A stretch of DNA of 64,000 nt from Ectocarpus siliculosus (GCA_000310025.1 FN649740.1:3773774-3837773), one strand, 5' to 3'; counted from the stretch's first letter, positions 38,811-52,500 are shown. The notes: a model not told the origin generated them from the letters alone. Numbers and translations are program-made.

Positions 38811-40991
38811 CCGGCCCAACAACCAAACGGGTTTTTCTCACCCGCGAAATCGAGAAGCCCAGAGGTAAGGTCCAACACGAGCACAACCAGGCCGTTGTCC
38901 ACGAAGGACTGCATTCGTTCTGTCGGCGAGTCCGTGGCTCCAAGCGCTGTCAAGTACCACACCAAGCCGTCCGGCCGATTCCAAGCCGGCTCGAACACCA
39001 ATAATCGCTTGTCTCCTTACCCGATAAGATGTCCCTCCTCGGCTGTGATGTACAGGATTCGCCACCCAGACGATACTCTCGCTCCCAGTTCCAGACTGCA
39101 ACCGGCTACAAGAGCTGCCACACCCGCAACAGTTCCAACCGGGTAGGCCCGACACTTGCTTGCTACTAGCTTTTTGCGAAGCTCTACAATCAATCACTGC
39201 GACACGTGTACGAACAATTCGTATAGCAAGAACAACACTACATTCGGCATGTTTTTGGCGAACACCGTCAAAGTCACAACGCCGACGGCGCCACGTTTCA
39301 TACGAACCCACCGCCACAAGGTGCGTTTCACCTATTGACCCAAGACTTGCACGGTTGGCATGTAGTGAAGGAAGCGCAATGAGATATCTATGCCCGAACA
39401 CGTTCCTAGTGCTGTTGGTCGATCTGTTGCGCTGCCATAGAGCACACGGCACTGCCCCAGACAAAGGCCGAGAGCCAGGACAGAGGGAGGTGTGGGGCCG
39501 AGAGACAGGCCGTTCTATCGTGCATAGAGAGCAAGCGACAAGCAACAGGTCGACAACAGGTCAACTAGAGAATGGCATCGGAAGTACAGATACACCATGC
39601 GATCGTTCACCAGAGAAAGAGTTCTGCAGCTTCGGCGATTTCGGCCACGAGCCAGGTATTATTTCAAGCCCGGACAAAAATTAGTACAACAACCGGCTCT
39701 ATAACCAAGCGTCGACCAACGGTCGTAGTTTGTTTTGTGTTGGAACTCGTGATGCACGCTCAACCATCACAATCGGCGAGCGAGGGAAGCGTGAGTCGAG
39801 GATGGTACATCACGCTCTTCCCACGGCTCTACGCCGAAGTACGCTGGTTGGCGAGATGTCGCTCGATTGAACACTACAACTCTAGCCGCTAGCGATGCTC
39901 CGCACCATATCGCGTTAAAACAGTCTCTCAAAACCATGTCTAACAGAGTGGTCTCGGTCGGCTTAGAATACCAAACGAGACCACGACGTGAGGCGCGGGC
40001 TTCGTCATGGACGACGAAGACACGCTCTGCCGTCACCGAATGTCCGACAATCACTGGTCAGGCCTGTGCCGTTGTAGACGAGGCGTAGACCATGGCAGCG
40101 ACATGTCAGAAAACAATCAATCCACAGATTCAGAATCAGAGTCACAGTCTATCCACGTAGTCTAGTGTAGGAGTGTCTACAGTTGTCGGGGACGTCCGTT
40201 CAACGTATGAACGAACGCCGGGTGGAGTTGTCCAGGTTGTGTGACCCAGTAGTGTCGTCGAATGGCGGAGAGCCGAGTGTGTGAGGGAGAACCGGGGCCC
40301 AGCGTAGTCGGGAGGGACCCCGGGAGCTGGAGAAGGTACCCAACGTATCGAGGGGGGCTTGACGTGGAGTGTCGAGGTGGGGGCAGTCGTACAAGATGGC
40401 TGATTGTAATGCAGCCATTCGCAATGTGTTGCCTGACGTGAAACCTAAACGTCGTATGAATCGAAAGGTGACCGGCACGTTGAGGTAAACGTATGTGGAG
40501 GTTTGGTTTAGCAAGGCTACGATATTGGCATCAGTGAACACCTTCTCCTAGCAGAGACCGGATGGAGAAATATGCAGATCGATGGGTCAAGCGTCGTGGC
40601 AAGCGATGCGACGGGGGACATCTCCTGACGTCCTAGACTGCAGTTCGTGACACGGGCGAGGATGTAACAAGCTTCACGCCGCTGGTTGCCAACAGAACAA
40701 ACGGTAGCTTGTTGTGGAACGGTAGACTTCGGGAGCTGTACAATCACTTTGAAGCGGCGGCCACGACGAGACGCCTCTTCAGTTCATTTCGAGGAGCCGA
40801 ACACGAGACGCTGATATTGCTCACGCCCGCGAGGGAGGCCACAGGGTAAGAAGTAGCAAAAGATCGCGGCTGTTAATTGCAATGGATAGTGGGAGTTTGA
40901 AAGAGAGCCAGAGACAAAGATCGACATACATAACCTCACACACAGAGAGATAAACAGACAGACAGGAGCCCAGACAGAGACATACACACAC

Positions 40992-41056
<65 letters not shown>

Positions 41057-41200
41057 TAGAGAGACAGAGAGAGACAGAGAGAGAGAGAGAGAGACAGAGA
41101 GAGAGAGACAGACAGACAGACAGACCAGAGAGACCAGAGAGACCAGAGAGACAGAGAGACAGAGAGACAGAGATAGACAGAGAGAGCATGCCATGCCAAC
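38811..41200 (+). repeat. Tandem unit 2 of the complex repeat
   Basis: This is the second unit, with the conserved core at 39,893-40,028. Beyond 40,110 it diverges from unit 1. From 40,505 it matches segment D at 34.6-35.0 kb better than it matches unit 1, so the array is a mosaic rather than a clean duplication. Confidence 0.85.
40980..41190 (+). repeat. GA / GACA microsatellite
   Basis: About 200 bases of GAGA with GACA and GACCAGA variants form an almost pure purine strand. The reverse frames read as Leu-Ser repeats and are artefacts. Confidence 0.92.
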
Positions 41201-41790
41201 GTTTTTCTCGTGGCAAGGGTGACTTGAGCATGTCGATCCAAAGCCCGCTGCAATCATCGGTGCTGGTATTTCTGTGTTTACGATGCATCAGTGTCGGCAG
41301 AGACAGGTCCCAGCGAGATACAGGTTTGTCGGCTTGCTGGTGTTGGGGCAGCTTCAAACAATGATTATGAAACCCCGGCGAATCATCGGTCACAACACGA
41401 CGATGCTTCGGACGGTTTGCAGAAATGAGAGATAATTGAGCAGATACATGTGTTTTGGAGGGTGATGTCCCCCGTTGGAAGAATCATGCCATTCAGAACT
41501 TATACGTGCGGTCTGGCTGTAAATCACGGTTGTAACAGTTTTGAGGCCTTCCCCATTTTGTCCCTGGTCACTCGTTTACTTTCTGACGACAGAGAAAGCG
41601 ATCGACAAACCCGTGGCCAGAAGATGATGGTGTGTTAAGGTGAAGCAAGAAGCCATGTTCGTATTCCCTTGCCTGCTGCTGCCTTGGCCTTGTTCAGCCT
41701 CGCAAGTGCTAGAACTGTCCAGTCCACCATCGCTGCTCACCCTGCGCAAGGCATACAAGAAACCGTAGGGAGACGAATAGAGTAGCATGA

Positions 41791-42410
41791 CTATGGCCCC
41801 AAAATTTCTACAGTCATTATCACTTGCTCAATGGAGCGTGCTCGTCGTGATTCTGCCGCCAAACACATTGAATGTACTGTGATGACGATGTAAATATCCC
41901 TGAAATAGTGTTTCATGCTCGGAACAAAGCCCATTCTACGGCGCGATAGGTGACAGGCGTGACATGTATGATAGCATGCCGCAACCTCGAATGCGACAGC
42001 ACGAAACGTTTCAATTGAATTACGTAGCTGCTTTGCACCCCTACCAAAACAATCAACCAGAGGTTTTGTACCCAGAGACATGGTGTAGACCTGAGTCGAA
42101 CCCTGAACTTCTGTTGTTGTGGTTGTTGGTTTGAACAGCTCCACCGTATGGGGTGCCTCATCTTCCCTACACTTAGCCATGAACATTGTGGTCACGAGTA
42201 TGTAGCCCTACATCAAGTGGAACGAAGAGAGTCAGAACAAATCCAACCACTCGCGAAAAATGTATCTCGCGGATCTGCTCAAATAATGTGAACTTCAAGG
42301 ACCACAGCACGTGAAGCTAATGCTACCGTAGCACCGACCAATCCGGACACTCACCCGTTGGGATCTGGCGAGGCGGATTCTACACCCTCCGCGTCCGCGT
42401 TTCGAGGCAT
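41791..42410 (-). CDS. Small repeat-borne gene, copy 1 (unrecognised acidic protein)
   Basis: Exons 42355-42410 and 41791-42166 join in phase 2 through a GTGAGT donor and a TAG acceptor, giving 143 residues from the ATG at 42,410. The product starts MPRNADAEGVESASPDPNG, is acidic and Thr-rich, and ends in a part with CYHTCHACHL. No known domain was recognised. The support is comparative. In the second repeat copy (57,031-57,411) the start, donor, acceptor and frame are all kept, and the exon 2 length difference near its start is 9 bases, so the frame is preserved. Conserved strings are VELF, GSTQ and YTMSLG. An upstream stretch in the same frame (42,540-42,600, HENEEDPPPF) is also conserved, so the true start may lie further upstream. 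Confidence 0.5.
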
Positions 42411-43674
42411 TGAACAACAACCGGCTGGCACCTGAGGAGACGGTGGCGTGATGTAAACGGCAGTGGTGTTCAGTATACTCAATGTCGCACGTACGACTGT
42501 ACATATCTGGTTGAGCATAGAATTGGGGCCAAGATAAAGGAAAGGGGGTGGATCTTCCTCGTTTTCGTGAAAAGTGGACGAGACGTATCGCCATACTGCT
42601 AGCCTTCCAAAATGCTGACGACGTAAATAGGACAAGGTGCATGTATTCAAAGACCAAGCCTGCAGCAGAGTGGAGCCATCATCATCGTAGTCTTGAAGAA
42701 CAGCTCAACTTGTTAAAGCAAAATAGATTAAGGATCTACTACTGTAGGTCTCACCTCTAACCTAACGTTGAGATACGACGAAGAATCAAATGCACTGTAG
42801 ACGTGTTTACAGCTGCAGGCTGTGTTGGAAGCCAAAAGAGGGCGTCATCGCTAGCCATGACGCGAAAAAACCGGGTGGTTGTTGCTTGTAAGCTATCTCT
42901 GGGTTTCCTCCGTGATGTTCGCGGTAGACAAATGTAGCAAGTACGTGTTTCGGCTACACTATACCATCGGAAGGGAAGAGTACTGCGTTTGTCAACATTC
43001 TTCCCTGGTGGTAGGTGGTGATGCTGTGCAGGGAGTTTTCGAGTGTTTCGTCACGTGCAGTGTGTAGCGCACAGCAATAGTGCGGCACGTGGCGGCATTG
43101 ACGACATTGTCTAGAGCGCGGAGCTTTGCAGCCGGGTATCGGCTACAGTAGTATTACAGAGGTTTCGTAGCTGTCCCAAAGTTGGAGGCTTATCATTGTC
43201 CTTCTGTGACAGCGGTGCATCTGAAGATATTACTGCGCGTTGTGTGACCGGGGAGAGGTGTGTTCCTGGTAGCAATGACCACCTGCGGTTTAACAGCAGC
43301 GCAACACCCCCCCGTCAAACGTCCTTGTCTCACCTGAAACAAGATTCGAACAAGCTCGGTCGTGCTGTAGAACTGTCACACGAGGGGGCACGAGGTACAT
43401 GTTAGATGCGCGTGCAGTGTGCCGAAAAACGGGCGAAAAAACGGCGAAAATGGGGCGATTGCGGATCAGGGAGATCGTTCAAAGGCACTGACGCCCCACG
43501 CTTTCCTCTGCCGCAGGTCCTCAGGAAGGGAAAAAAGAAGAGTACGTGCAACGTTGTCTATTGAGCGAATGTGATAAGTGGTACAATACCACTGCGATTC
43601 ATGACGAAAGGGGGGATTCTTAGACTTGCAGCAGCTTTGACGGTAAAACAGCTTTATTGAACACCCGATGTACT

Positions 43675-43735
43675 ACACAGTACTGTGGTACGCTGTGGTA
43701 CGCTGTACACGACGGCACGCTGTACACGACGGTAC
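43675..43735 (+). repeat. Short imperfect tandem repeat
   Basis: Units around GGTACGCTGTGGTACGCTG and GCACGCTGTACACGACGG follow each other. The tract is absent or collapsed in the matching place of the second E copy (near 58,880). Confidence 0.55.
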
Positions 43736-44330
43736 AGCAGTACCAAGAAATGCATCGAAAAGCCGACCAGATCTTCTTCCTTCGCCTACCGCGCGGCAGG
43801 TGGCGCTCCGCACGTGAAGGAGGGAGATCGAGAAGTGGACGATCACTGATATCCACACGCTGGACCCGCTAGACCAGAAACCAATGAGGCCGACGTAAGT
43901 CGATTGGGGACTGTTGTAGCTATTCGCGACGGGCGGTGGAATATTAACTCGGCAGCAGTTTCGTCGGTTTTCCGTTGCATCGCGGCGTTCTTTCTCTCAA
44001 CGCTTGTCTCCCGCGTGCGCGTACGCTGCACGCTGCACGGTCCGACAGCAGTGTGCCGGTTCTTCTCACCGCACATTACATGGCAAGCCATCCTATTCTA
44101 TTACGAGAACGTGGCCATGCGGACATCCCTGCATGCAGTGAAACACCAAATGTTATGTTACGGATCAAGCTTTTCGTGCTCTCCTCTGATCCCACATGGT
44201 TCCGTCCCATTTATGAAAAAACAAGAATCAGGTTTCGTGCCAATGGGGTCACGCAGAGTTTGTGTCGTCCACGCGTCCTCACCTCTCTCCGATACATCGA
44301 CATTTAGATGCATGTTGCAGTCTCCCTGTG

Positions 44331-45079
44331 TCTACTGTAGAGTAGAACCACTGCTGCTCCTGCTGTAAATGATGCTCTGATGGAAAACCCATCCGCCAAA
44401 AAATAATCATTACACACCACACGTGGAGATCGTTAAGGAGTAGATCGTTATCTCGAGTGTGTATCAAGTTACAGATCGTATCTACAGCACACACACGTAC
44501 ATACTGTAGCGAGGTCGACGCACGCACATAGATAATTAGGGTGTGTGTATTTCGACATTTTATTGTTGTGTTTGTAAACCTTTTAGTCAATGCACCTGCT
44601 GCTTTACAACCGTTTCGACATTTCGATAGAAATTTCAATGTCGTCGCCATCGATGAAACACCGGGTCCCTTGACGACAGTCCAAATTGTGACGTTTCGGC
44701 GACAACTTGAAATCTTCACCCCCTCCAATAATAAGGCCAGAGGGCCCCTGCTTCGCATAGATTAACACGGGAGGAGCCACAGAGACTCCACATCGAGAAG
44801 CGAGAAGGGCTATGCCCCTCCGTCTAGCGCTGGTGCAGTCCGGTGCAACAGATGGACTACTGTAAACTGTTTCAAACTACGGGCAAACGAGCTATAAGCA
44901 CGATCTCACCCAAAAGAGGTTCGTTCGTGCGATCTTCCACCGGTTAGTGTTGCTGCACTGCGGTGTTTGTATTTGGCCAATGGACATGGTGGCTTTTCTC
45001 AGTCGTCTCACAGGTACTACTGTAGATCGAACACTAATCGATACCACTACTTGAGATGCATGCTTCTTGAAGGCCCTGG
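44331..45079. other. Spacer in the first complex repeat copy
   Basis: No coding or RNA feature was seen. Short stretches (for example CACCGGTTAGTGTTG near 44,940) resemble 60,410-60,470, so the repeat similarity may extend weakly through here. Three TACTGTAG-type motifs occur at 44,332, 44,507 and 45,018. Confidence 0.35.
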
Positions 45080-45985
45080 TACTGTGGCACAACACTTACA
45101 CTTCATTCCTGTCTGGGCGAGATTTCCGGCGGATCGGCGAAAAACACAAGGCGCCACGTCCGCGAATGGCTCTCCCGACTCTCCTCTTCCCGACTCTAGT
45201 CTATTTAGTGTATCCTGACAACATTCGACATCGACCTACATATCATCTCGAGGTGATCTTTGTGGAACTTCCTCGATGACGGTACCCGCCGCGGCCGCAA
45301 ATGTCTGTGCACCCGACATTCAAACCAGCGACGTAGGCTTGTCGTGTCGGTGATGTAAGGCCTAGTCAGCAACTATCAAATGTTCGACCCCCAACACCCG
45401 TTGGATTCTCAATTGCTTTCGATGTCCCAAAACGCGAAAAAAAGCAAAAGATGCACGCCTACCTCTGGAGAGCGTGCGGCAAAAGGGGTCTCAACAGACA
45501 GAGGATTCAATGCAGCCTTCGGTACGCATGATTGCACACTGCAATCAACTTCCGTTCAGCTACACGGCTGATGTCCATAAGTGGGTGAGTACGTGTTGCG
45601 TTTCCACTGCTCCCCCCACGAGGCAACGTCGGGCGACCGCCTGCAACTGTTTCGTAGCAACACCTCGGCTTTTCCCCAGCTTCGAGAGCACGGTGCGAAA
45701 GGAAGCAGTTTGATTATCTAGTTTCCGCTTACTTTTCCCCGCGAGGAAGAAGACCGATCAAAGCGCCAATTTGATGTCACTCCTGGGTAGGCGAAACCAG
45801 CGTCACCGGAAATGGCGTCAAGCGGTTTTTGCACTTGCACACCCCGTTGCCGCAGGTGCAGCAGATTGGACAAGGTATCCAAACGACGTTGCACACGCCC
45901 TCCGCTCTGCCTTTTCGTTCAGTCTCCATGACGCATGACTGGCACCTGTCCCACGAAAACGTTGCCGTGCTGACAATTTTACGGG
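45080..45985 (+). repeat. Complex repeat, segment B, second copy
   Basis: This matches 32,730-33,230 at both ends, with an additional block of about 450 bases (roughly 45,210-45,660) that has no partner there. The repeat similarity ends near 45,985, after the ACGAAAACGTTG stretch. Confidence 0.7.
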
Positions 45986-46549
45986 TTAGACTACAGTATA
46001 TTGCAAAATATGTCAACGCGATTCGTTTTCCAGTTTTTCACTTTTCGACACTCCCAAAAAATGGCCGGCACGAAAGGCCATCCAAGCACCGACCGGAGGG
46101 ATCTGCATACTCTTCACCAGGGCAAATGAACCATTACATATGACGTACAGTAGTTCTGAAAACGTGACGGGGTGCTCAAGTTGCGATTGCAAGCTGCGAT
46201 TGCAACTATCAAATGAATAGCGAATCCCAGGGACCTGGGTAGCAAGCGCAAGTCGAGATCAGGAACTAACCACCGGGCGTGTCAACTGAGAGAAAACCGT
46301 GCAATATGATCAAGATATGTGGGAAGCCACAAACGCACGTTTGGCGGAAGACAATCGTTTGCGCCGAAGAGAGGTCTAGGGAGGTTGTAGAACCGTGGAA
46401 TATGAGATTGCACCTATAACGGTCGTCACCCTAACCTCGACAAAGCGAATTGTTCGAAACCGTCATACAGAAAAGTTGGAAAATGCACGTTCTGAGCCTT
46501 ATACTGTATGCGACGTGACCGACCCAGCGGAATGTGACTCTCGCCCAAC
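45986..46549. other. Intergenic stretch 3' of the Cys-rich gene
   Basis: No repeat match or domain was found. If the last splice of the Cys-rich gene is real, one further 3' exon could lie here (a minus-strand frame ends near 46,126), but its support is weak. Confidence 0.3.
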
Positions 46550-49500
46550 TCACCAGTTTTCCCGGCAACTAGCACAGTGGTATCGCACGCCGGTGATTTG
46601 GACACCTCCCGAACCATCGTCGTCTTCGTTCGAATTTATTGTGCACTTTGTGCATGTCGGAATCAAGGCATTGATGCCCTCTTGAGGCCGCAGTATAGCC
46701 AACAGGAGGCACCTGGAAGAATATCTGGCCAACCTGCGGCTACAGAACTGGAGGCACATTGCCTGTTCAGTGGCCAATAACGGGCCGTGGCAGGCGGGAC
46801 AAACGAATCACACATGCGTGAATGATGAAAGAAACAAACCTAAAGACAGTGTCGTGCCGTTCGGGTTTAGAATTGAAGGGATTGTGCCTTCGTTTCCGGG
46901 AGAAGGATTGAAAGCACAGCAAGCAGCAACCATATTTTGGCCCCACACTAATAATTGAGTGTGTGTACTTCGACAAAGACGCAGGCCATTGACACGCAAC
47001 AAATATCTGTCAATCCCCAGCCCTCACCCTGACAGTCTCCAGGAAAGAATCTCGACCGTGGAAGATCGGGCAGGAGACCGAAGTTCTGGGACTCGCTCCT
47101 TCCGAGCTAGCTCCAGCAGTGTTATCAGCTACACTATCGACAGCAGAAGTGGCTCCTATGTTTCGCTGACCCTGTTCGCCCCGCCTGCACACGAATACGT
47201 GTTCCGCTTCGGTGCGATACTGCTTGCACACGTTCTGTGTCAACATGCAACAGAGCCACACGCAATAGGGGCGTCATCATCATATTGAAATGGTTGTCAT
47301 GCCTTTCAACTCTTAAGCTGAGAGGTGGAGAGAAAAGAGTGGAAACTTTTGCCAGAATAGCACCGCGGGGTCGGGGGAATCAGGTGGACTATTATTTGTT
47401 GGTGCTCGTTGTATATCTAGTTCAAGCGACGTGGATTGTAGGACTGAATCATAACACGGGCACTTGCCCCAACCGCCATGCACATGCCGTGCTGACTCCC
47501 CTCTTATCTCAGTCGAGAACACCGCAACACAATGAATTGCCGAACGACGTCCGCACACCTCCTGTCTTGTTTCCATCGTCTGTGCTGGTTTGGTACGTGA
47601 ATGGATGGGTGGCGGATCGTCTTCGTCGGGCCACCTCTTCTGTCTTCGCAGCCTTTTCTGAGGAAGTTCCTCGACCTCCCTGGAGTAGGATTCGAGAGAC
47701 CTATCAGCATCGCGGCACACACTAGCGAGGAAATTCGCGGGCACGTGGGCAGGGATCTGCGCGAAGCGTGAACGAAAGTACAGGAGTCGAAACGTGCCGC
47801 TGTCGCTGGAGATACGTCGAGCTTCGAGGAGGCCCGCCGCATCGGGCGTCGTCGTCGAGTGAAATATGCAAAGCAATCCAGCGCTGCGCTATGCGGGACA
47901 CCTTGCGTTCGTCGCCTTACTTCTAGCAAGTTCTAGCACCGTGTAGCTGGACGAGCGACTCCACGCTCTACGTGTAGACTAGGCATGTACGGTTGTGCAG
48001 GCAAGGCCAATGTGCTCCCTCACCAACAGGAACCCTGCTCGTGTTGCCGCGCTTACCGGGAGCCCCACGTGACTGGGTTGCCAGTCTTGAGACAGTATAC
48101 CCTCTCCGCCGGACAGTAGGCTCTCCATCGATGACCCATGAAAACCTCTCTCCGCCTCGGCGTTTGCGAAATCTCTAAAAGCAGGCACGGCAAAAAGTTC
48201 CCATAGAATTGGGAATTCGAGTGGAGATGAACGATGGATCGCTATGTAGGCTACAAAGTTCCAAACTTGGAAAATATACCAGAAACGAGAAATGCCATAC
48301 ACGTTGGAAGATTTAGAAGCATGTCAACATGCAAATAACTCACCGCCCGGTGGAGTGATAGAAACCATCGAGCCGCCCGTGCCCCGGCATGTTCTGGTGG
48401 CGGGGGTGGTCAAACAAGTACCGACCGTTTGCTGGGGAGCTCCAAAGTACGACCTGCTCGGCTCCATTGTTCAGGGAGCAGGCTATCCCGGCAGATATCA
48501 CCCAGCGGTTCAAGCCTGTCTTGTGGTGACTACCAATAAGGTACGAAACTGCAAGGCGAGGCGTGGCAGTCGACGCAGTGGAAACGATGTCAACGAAGCA
48601 CAGCAAGCAACAATTTTATATTGTCAACGGACAAGGCCAACAAGCATGTACTGCAGGCCAGGGAAGCAGACGGGTCGTCCGTTGTGGTCGTCCTTGTGCG
48701 TGCGTACACACTGTCGACCCGACTATGCCCAGGTTCTGACAACGGTTTGGCTGGGTGCAATTTGTGTCTATGAATCTGCCAGTCTAGTGAAGAGCCTCAC
48801 CGGTGTCGACCATCTCCAACCGTGTCGTGTTCGAGTGGTACCCAGCCGGGTTAACCTCGTACTTGTCCCAGTACATCATAAGTAGCAACATGTCAAAGGC
48901 ACCTTGATTTTGCCACACGAGAAAAGTCTGTCTCGAGAACCTGGTGTTGTTCAGGTAAGTATCGCAATGGGCGGCGTAGAAAATATCGGAGATGTCCTCG
49001 TTATTCTCCGCAGTACTTTTTCCATGGTGAAACCACGGAAACTTACGAATAATATCAGGAACTTCTCCTTGCGAGGAAGTGAAGTTCAGGCAGCGATATC
49101 CGCCAGCGCCCTATTTACCTCACTTCGTTGCCGTTGTTGTTGTTGTTGCTGTCGTTGACATACTGAGAATAGGGTTCTTGACGTTGGACCTGCTCATTGT
49201 CATTGTTGGTGTTGGTAGCGATATGTTGAAGTGTACTTTGCGCTCACGTTTGAACTCTTGCATCCAGCACATCGCCCGCCTGTACATGCCAAGCTGGCGC
49301 ACGAAAATTGCAGCCGCAAAGAGGATTTCACGCCACTTGCGACAGAGGACGAGCGGCAAATGCTGTTGTAGGCCCAACTAACCGAAAGAAAAAGAGACCT
49401 GATCACTCGTATTCGAATGTGGAAAACAAACAGCAGACCAAACACTACGAGCACCACCAACAAGATGTAAGACGCAACATAGTGTCTTCGAACCCCAACG

Positions 49501-52500
49501 AAGTCAATGCATGTCCATGGTGAGAAATCGGCCGTTCAAACCGATCACCATGCCCGTTCTAACGATCATGATATGTGGTGAGGCGACGAGATCGACTCAA
49601 AGGACAGGAACATCTGCGGTCACCTGACGAAAGCGCATGTTTCGAGCAGATGAGAACTTACTTCAGCATTGTGCTCATACCTGGCATCTTCGGGCAGATC
49701 GCGACCCTCCACGCCATTTGCCGTGGACACTCGGGTGCAAAACATTTCACGCACGTTCTCGGGCACGTGTTCCACATCCTGCGGAGTTTGTTGCCAGGAC
49801 AGAGCAGCACCAGAAAGACGATTGGAAGTAAAAAAAAAACTCAACACTATCATTCAATTCTACGTTCAAACTTAGCCGCTCATATGCAAGAGTCAAGAGT
49901 GTTGCTGAAAAAACAAGATACACAAGGCGCTCAACAAATTGCTGAATTCTGATTGCGGCAGTACCTCCGTATTGAAAAATCTGCTCCATGTGCAATGCCG
50001 TGGGTGTGGCAAAAGGGGGAAAACGTGTTTCTGATCTGGTTTGGTGCCCACAAAAACAGATTGCCCACCTTTACGCTTGCAGCGAGGGTCACAAAAAGGG
50101 TTTCTCCGACGTCTCCCTCGTTGACGGAATCAAACTTGTTCCGTACGTACTTTTCGATGTACTTCGCATCTGGACTATCCGCGACACTCGAGGCCCGAAA
50201 CGATTCCTGCAGGGACAGAGCAAGAGGCCCGAGACCGCAACCAAATCGATGCACAGGATGAAGCTCGAGCAAGGAGGTTTTGGAAGCAAAAGGAATGTCC
50301 GCACCCAGTCCATGGTGGCTTACGTGCTGCTTACGTGCTGCTCGATTTCCACGATTGAGAGGGGTAGAAATCATGGTAGGAGGTGATTCGGGGCTTGCGT
50401 GTTTTGGCGTTGTTGGGGCGGACTCTAGGCTATCCCGGGGGTGGCATCACTCACGTGTGCCATACACGGGGTCCGACTGGTCCGAGTGTCCATTGGACAC
50501 TGAGTAGGCTGACCCACCGTCTCCTCCGGTGCGTAGCCTAGGCAGGCCTGTCGACAATCGCACGGAAGGAAATTTCGACACAGCATCGCCAACGTTCGGT
50601 GTGTTTGTGATCCCGGTTCTTACACGGTTTGAGACATGTAGCTAAGGGTCTTGGTCGATCCAGCCCGCTGGAAGACCAAAACAAAAGAAAGTTGTCGACC
50701 AAAAAGATGCTTGTCCAACAATGACCGACTTTGTTTGCATGATCCCGGGCTGACGAAGGACATCCTCGATTTTCTGCCATCGACAGCAACGTTAACCTAC
50801 AGAAGATTAGCGGGTTTTGCATTCTGCATAAACAATACGGTAGCGCACACCGTACCTACGCTACAAGAGTCACGTTAGTTACCTGATGAACCCAAACGTC
50901 TTGGCTGCTGGTACTGCATTTGTCACACTGGTACCAGTTCTCCGTGGAGTCGGGTCCTTCGCTAACTTTATGGTACGTCATGGGACTAGACGTGTCATTG
51001 GTGAAGGCCTTGAAGCATGTTGGGCATCGGACATCCTCGCCATTGTCGGACACATAAACCGTAGCTGGGCACCAAAAGTGACCACACGGCGGCGGCAGTG
51101 GGGTCAATTGGATCGTGACTGTACGACATAGCTGTCAAAATAACACCACGTGCCTCCGGGGCTCGGAGATTTCAGCAAGCGTTTGTTTTGTCAATAGTAT
51201 GGGGGACTCCCAAGGCTCACCGTTCGCCTCAATGCACGTGTCGCAGCCGCTGCAGTGCAGTCGGAGGGGTGCTGACACTTTCCTGCACGATTGCAGGCAA
51301 ACTTTACAGACGACGCCCCCACAGGACTTGCATCCCCGTTTGCACGGCCTCGATGTACCTTCGCTCTCCTTTTCCAAGCGCACCAAGTCCCTCTTGGCAT
51401 AGACATGACGTGATTGACACGACCGGAGCAACAGGGTTGAGATGGCATCCAGAATATCCTGGCATCCTACGCGCGAGCCGTTCTAGGGAGAGCACAATCA
51501 TCTCAGAAAGGTATGCCATCGCTGTTGCCGTATCGCATGGGACGAAGGTCAGCATCAACCGAAAAACCAAAAGAGAGGCGCACCGCTCACTGTTTTGCTG
51601 GTCAGCTTAAGGAATGACCTCGCCGCGTCACCTAGACTATGCCGTAGGTACGCGGAGTACCTGCAAACCGGCTTGGTGTTTCTGTTCCAGGCTGGGGATC
51701 GCCTCCGGCCGAACTGATCGGAAATCGAGATTACCCAATGAGTGATTGGTTTTGACCTGTTTCGTCCGGTCAAAGTTGCAAACAACGGCATTATTCCAAG
51801 GACTAGGCACGTATCACGAACGAGCACCTCCACACGCGTTTCAAGCCAGAGTACTGCTGTAGTGTAATTTCAGCCACAAACAAAAGAGAGTTACCCCACA
51901 CACCGAGGAATGTGTCGTTGAGACAAGGCAACAGTCGAGCTTGTTCACCATAAACGCAGTCGACACGATACTTCGCCAAGGGCGAAACACTCGCGGCAGT
52001 GGCGCCACTCGAACCCGGGAGGAACTGGGCAGTCACTACGTATTTAGTCATAATTTACATTGTGACACAGGAAAAGCTGCAGGGTGCTCGGTGACTGGTC
52101 GGGGCAACAACATTCAAGCACCAATTCCACCGTCGAAAACCGGAACAACCAAGAGGTTCGAGACTGTTTCGTGGAACCTTAGCCTTCGCCAGGAGGGTGG
52201 CCACCATACTACTCTAGCCCGGATATTCATGACACTGCTGCCGTCCGTACCAATTCCTTGGCGTTGTTGATCTCGTTGTTGGCTCGTTTCCTGAACTCCG
52301 TGCTCGTCATGCTTGAGATCGTACGAAAGAGATCTTGCCCCACGGACCCGAGCAGAAGCGCGTCCTCCTTTCGCACGTCCTGATGTCGAATCAAGAAGCA
52401 GACCCGTCAGGTTCAAGCAATGGGGCGGCTGGATATAGTGCAACGCTATTCCGCACATAGTACAGTTGAGCGCCTTGCGTTCTGCTGCTCCACAGCATCA

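Larger units (their letters stand above)
41560..44330 (+). repeat. Complex repeat, segment E, first copy
   Basis: This aligns with 56,565-59,580 over almost 3 kb, at roughly 85% identity by eye with small gaps. Examples are GCCATGTTCGTATTCCC-like starts, TTTTCGAGTGTTTCGTCACG and GCGCTCCGCACGTGAAGGAGG. It contains the small spliced gene at 41,791-42,410. Confidence 0.85.

Noticed and set aside
38154-39146. 330-codon open frame, the longest in the window
   Set aside because: It runs through the GA microsatellite (Glu/Arg repeats) and repeat junctions, and the frame is not kept in the other copies.
40784-41393. Overlapping minus-strand frames encoding Leu-Ser repeats
   Set aside because: They are translations of the GA/GACA microsatellite.
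31605-46000. LTR-retroelement interpretation of the direct repeats
   Set aside because: No TG...CA ends, primer-binding site, polypurine boundary or polymerase-like product was recognised; the direct copies behave as a tandem array.
48292-48885. 197-codon plus-strand frame
   Set aside because: It is the shadow of minus-strand exons (48,344-48,548 and 48,801-48,940) whose phases fit the Cys-rich gene.
52005-52025. GGGTTCGAG string resembling an RNA polymerase III B box
   Set aside because: It falls inside a phase-consistent coding exon of the Cys-rich gene and has no matching A box.
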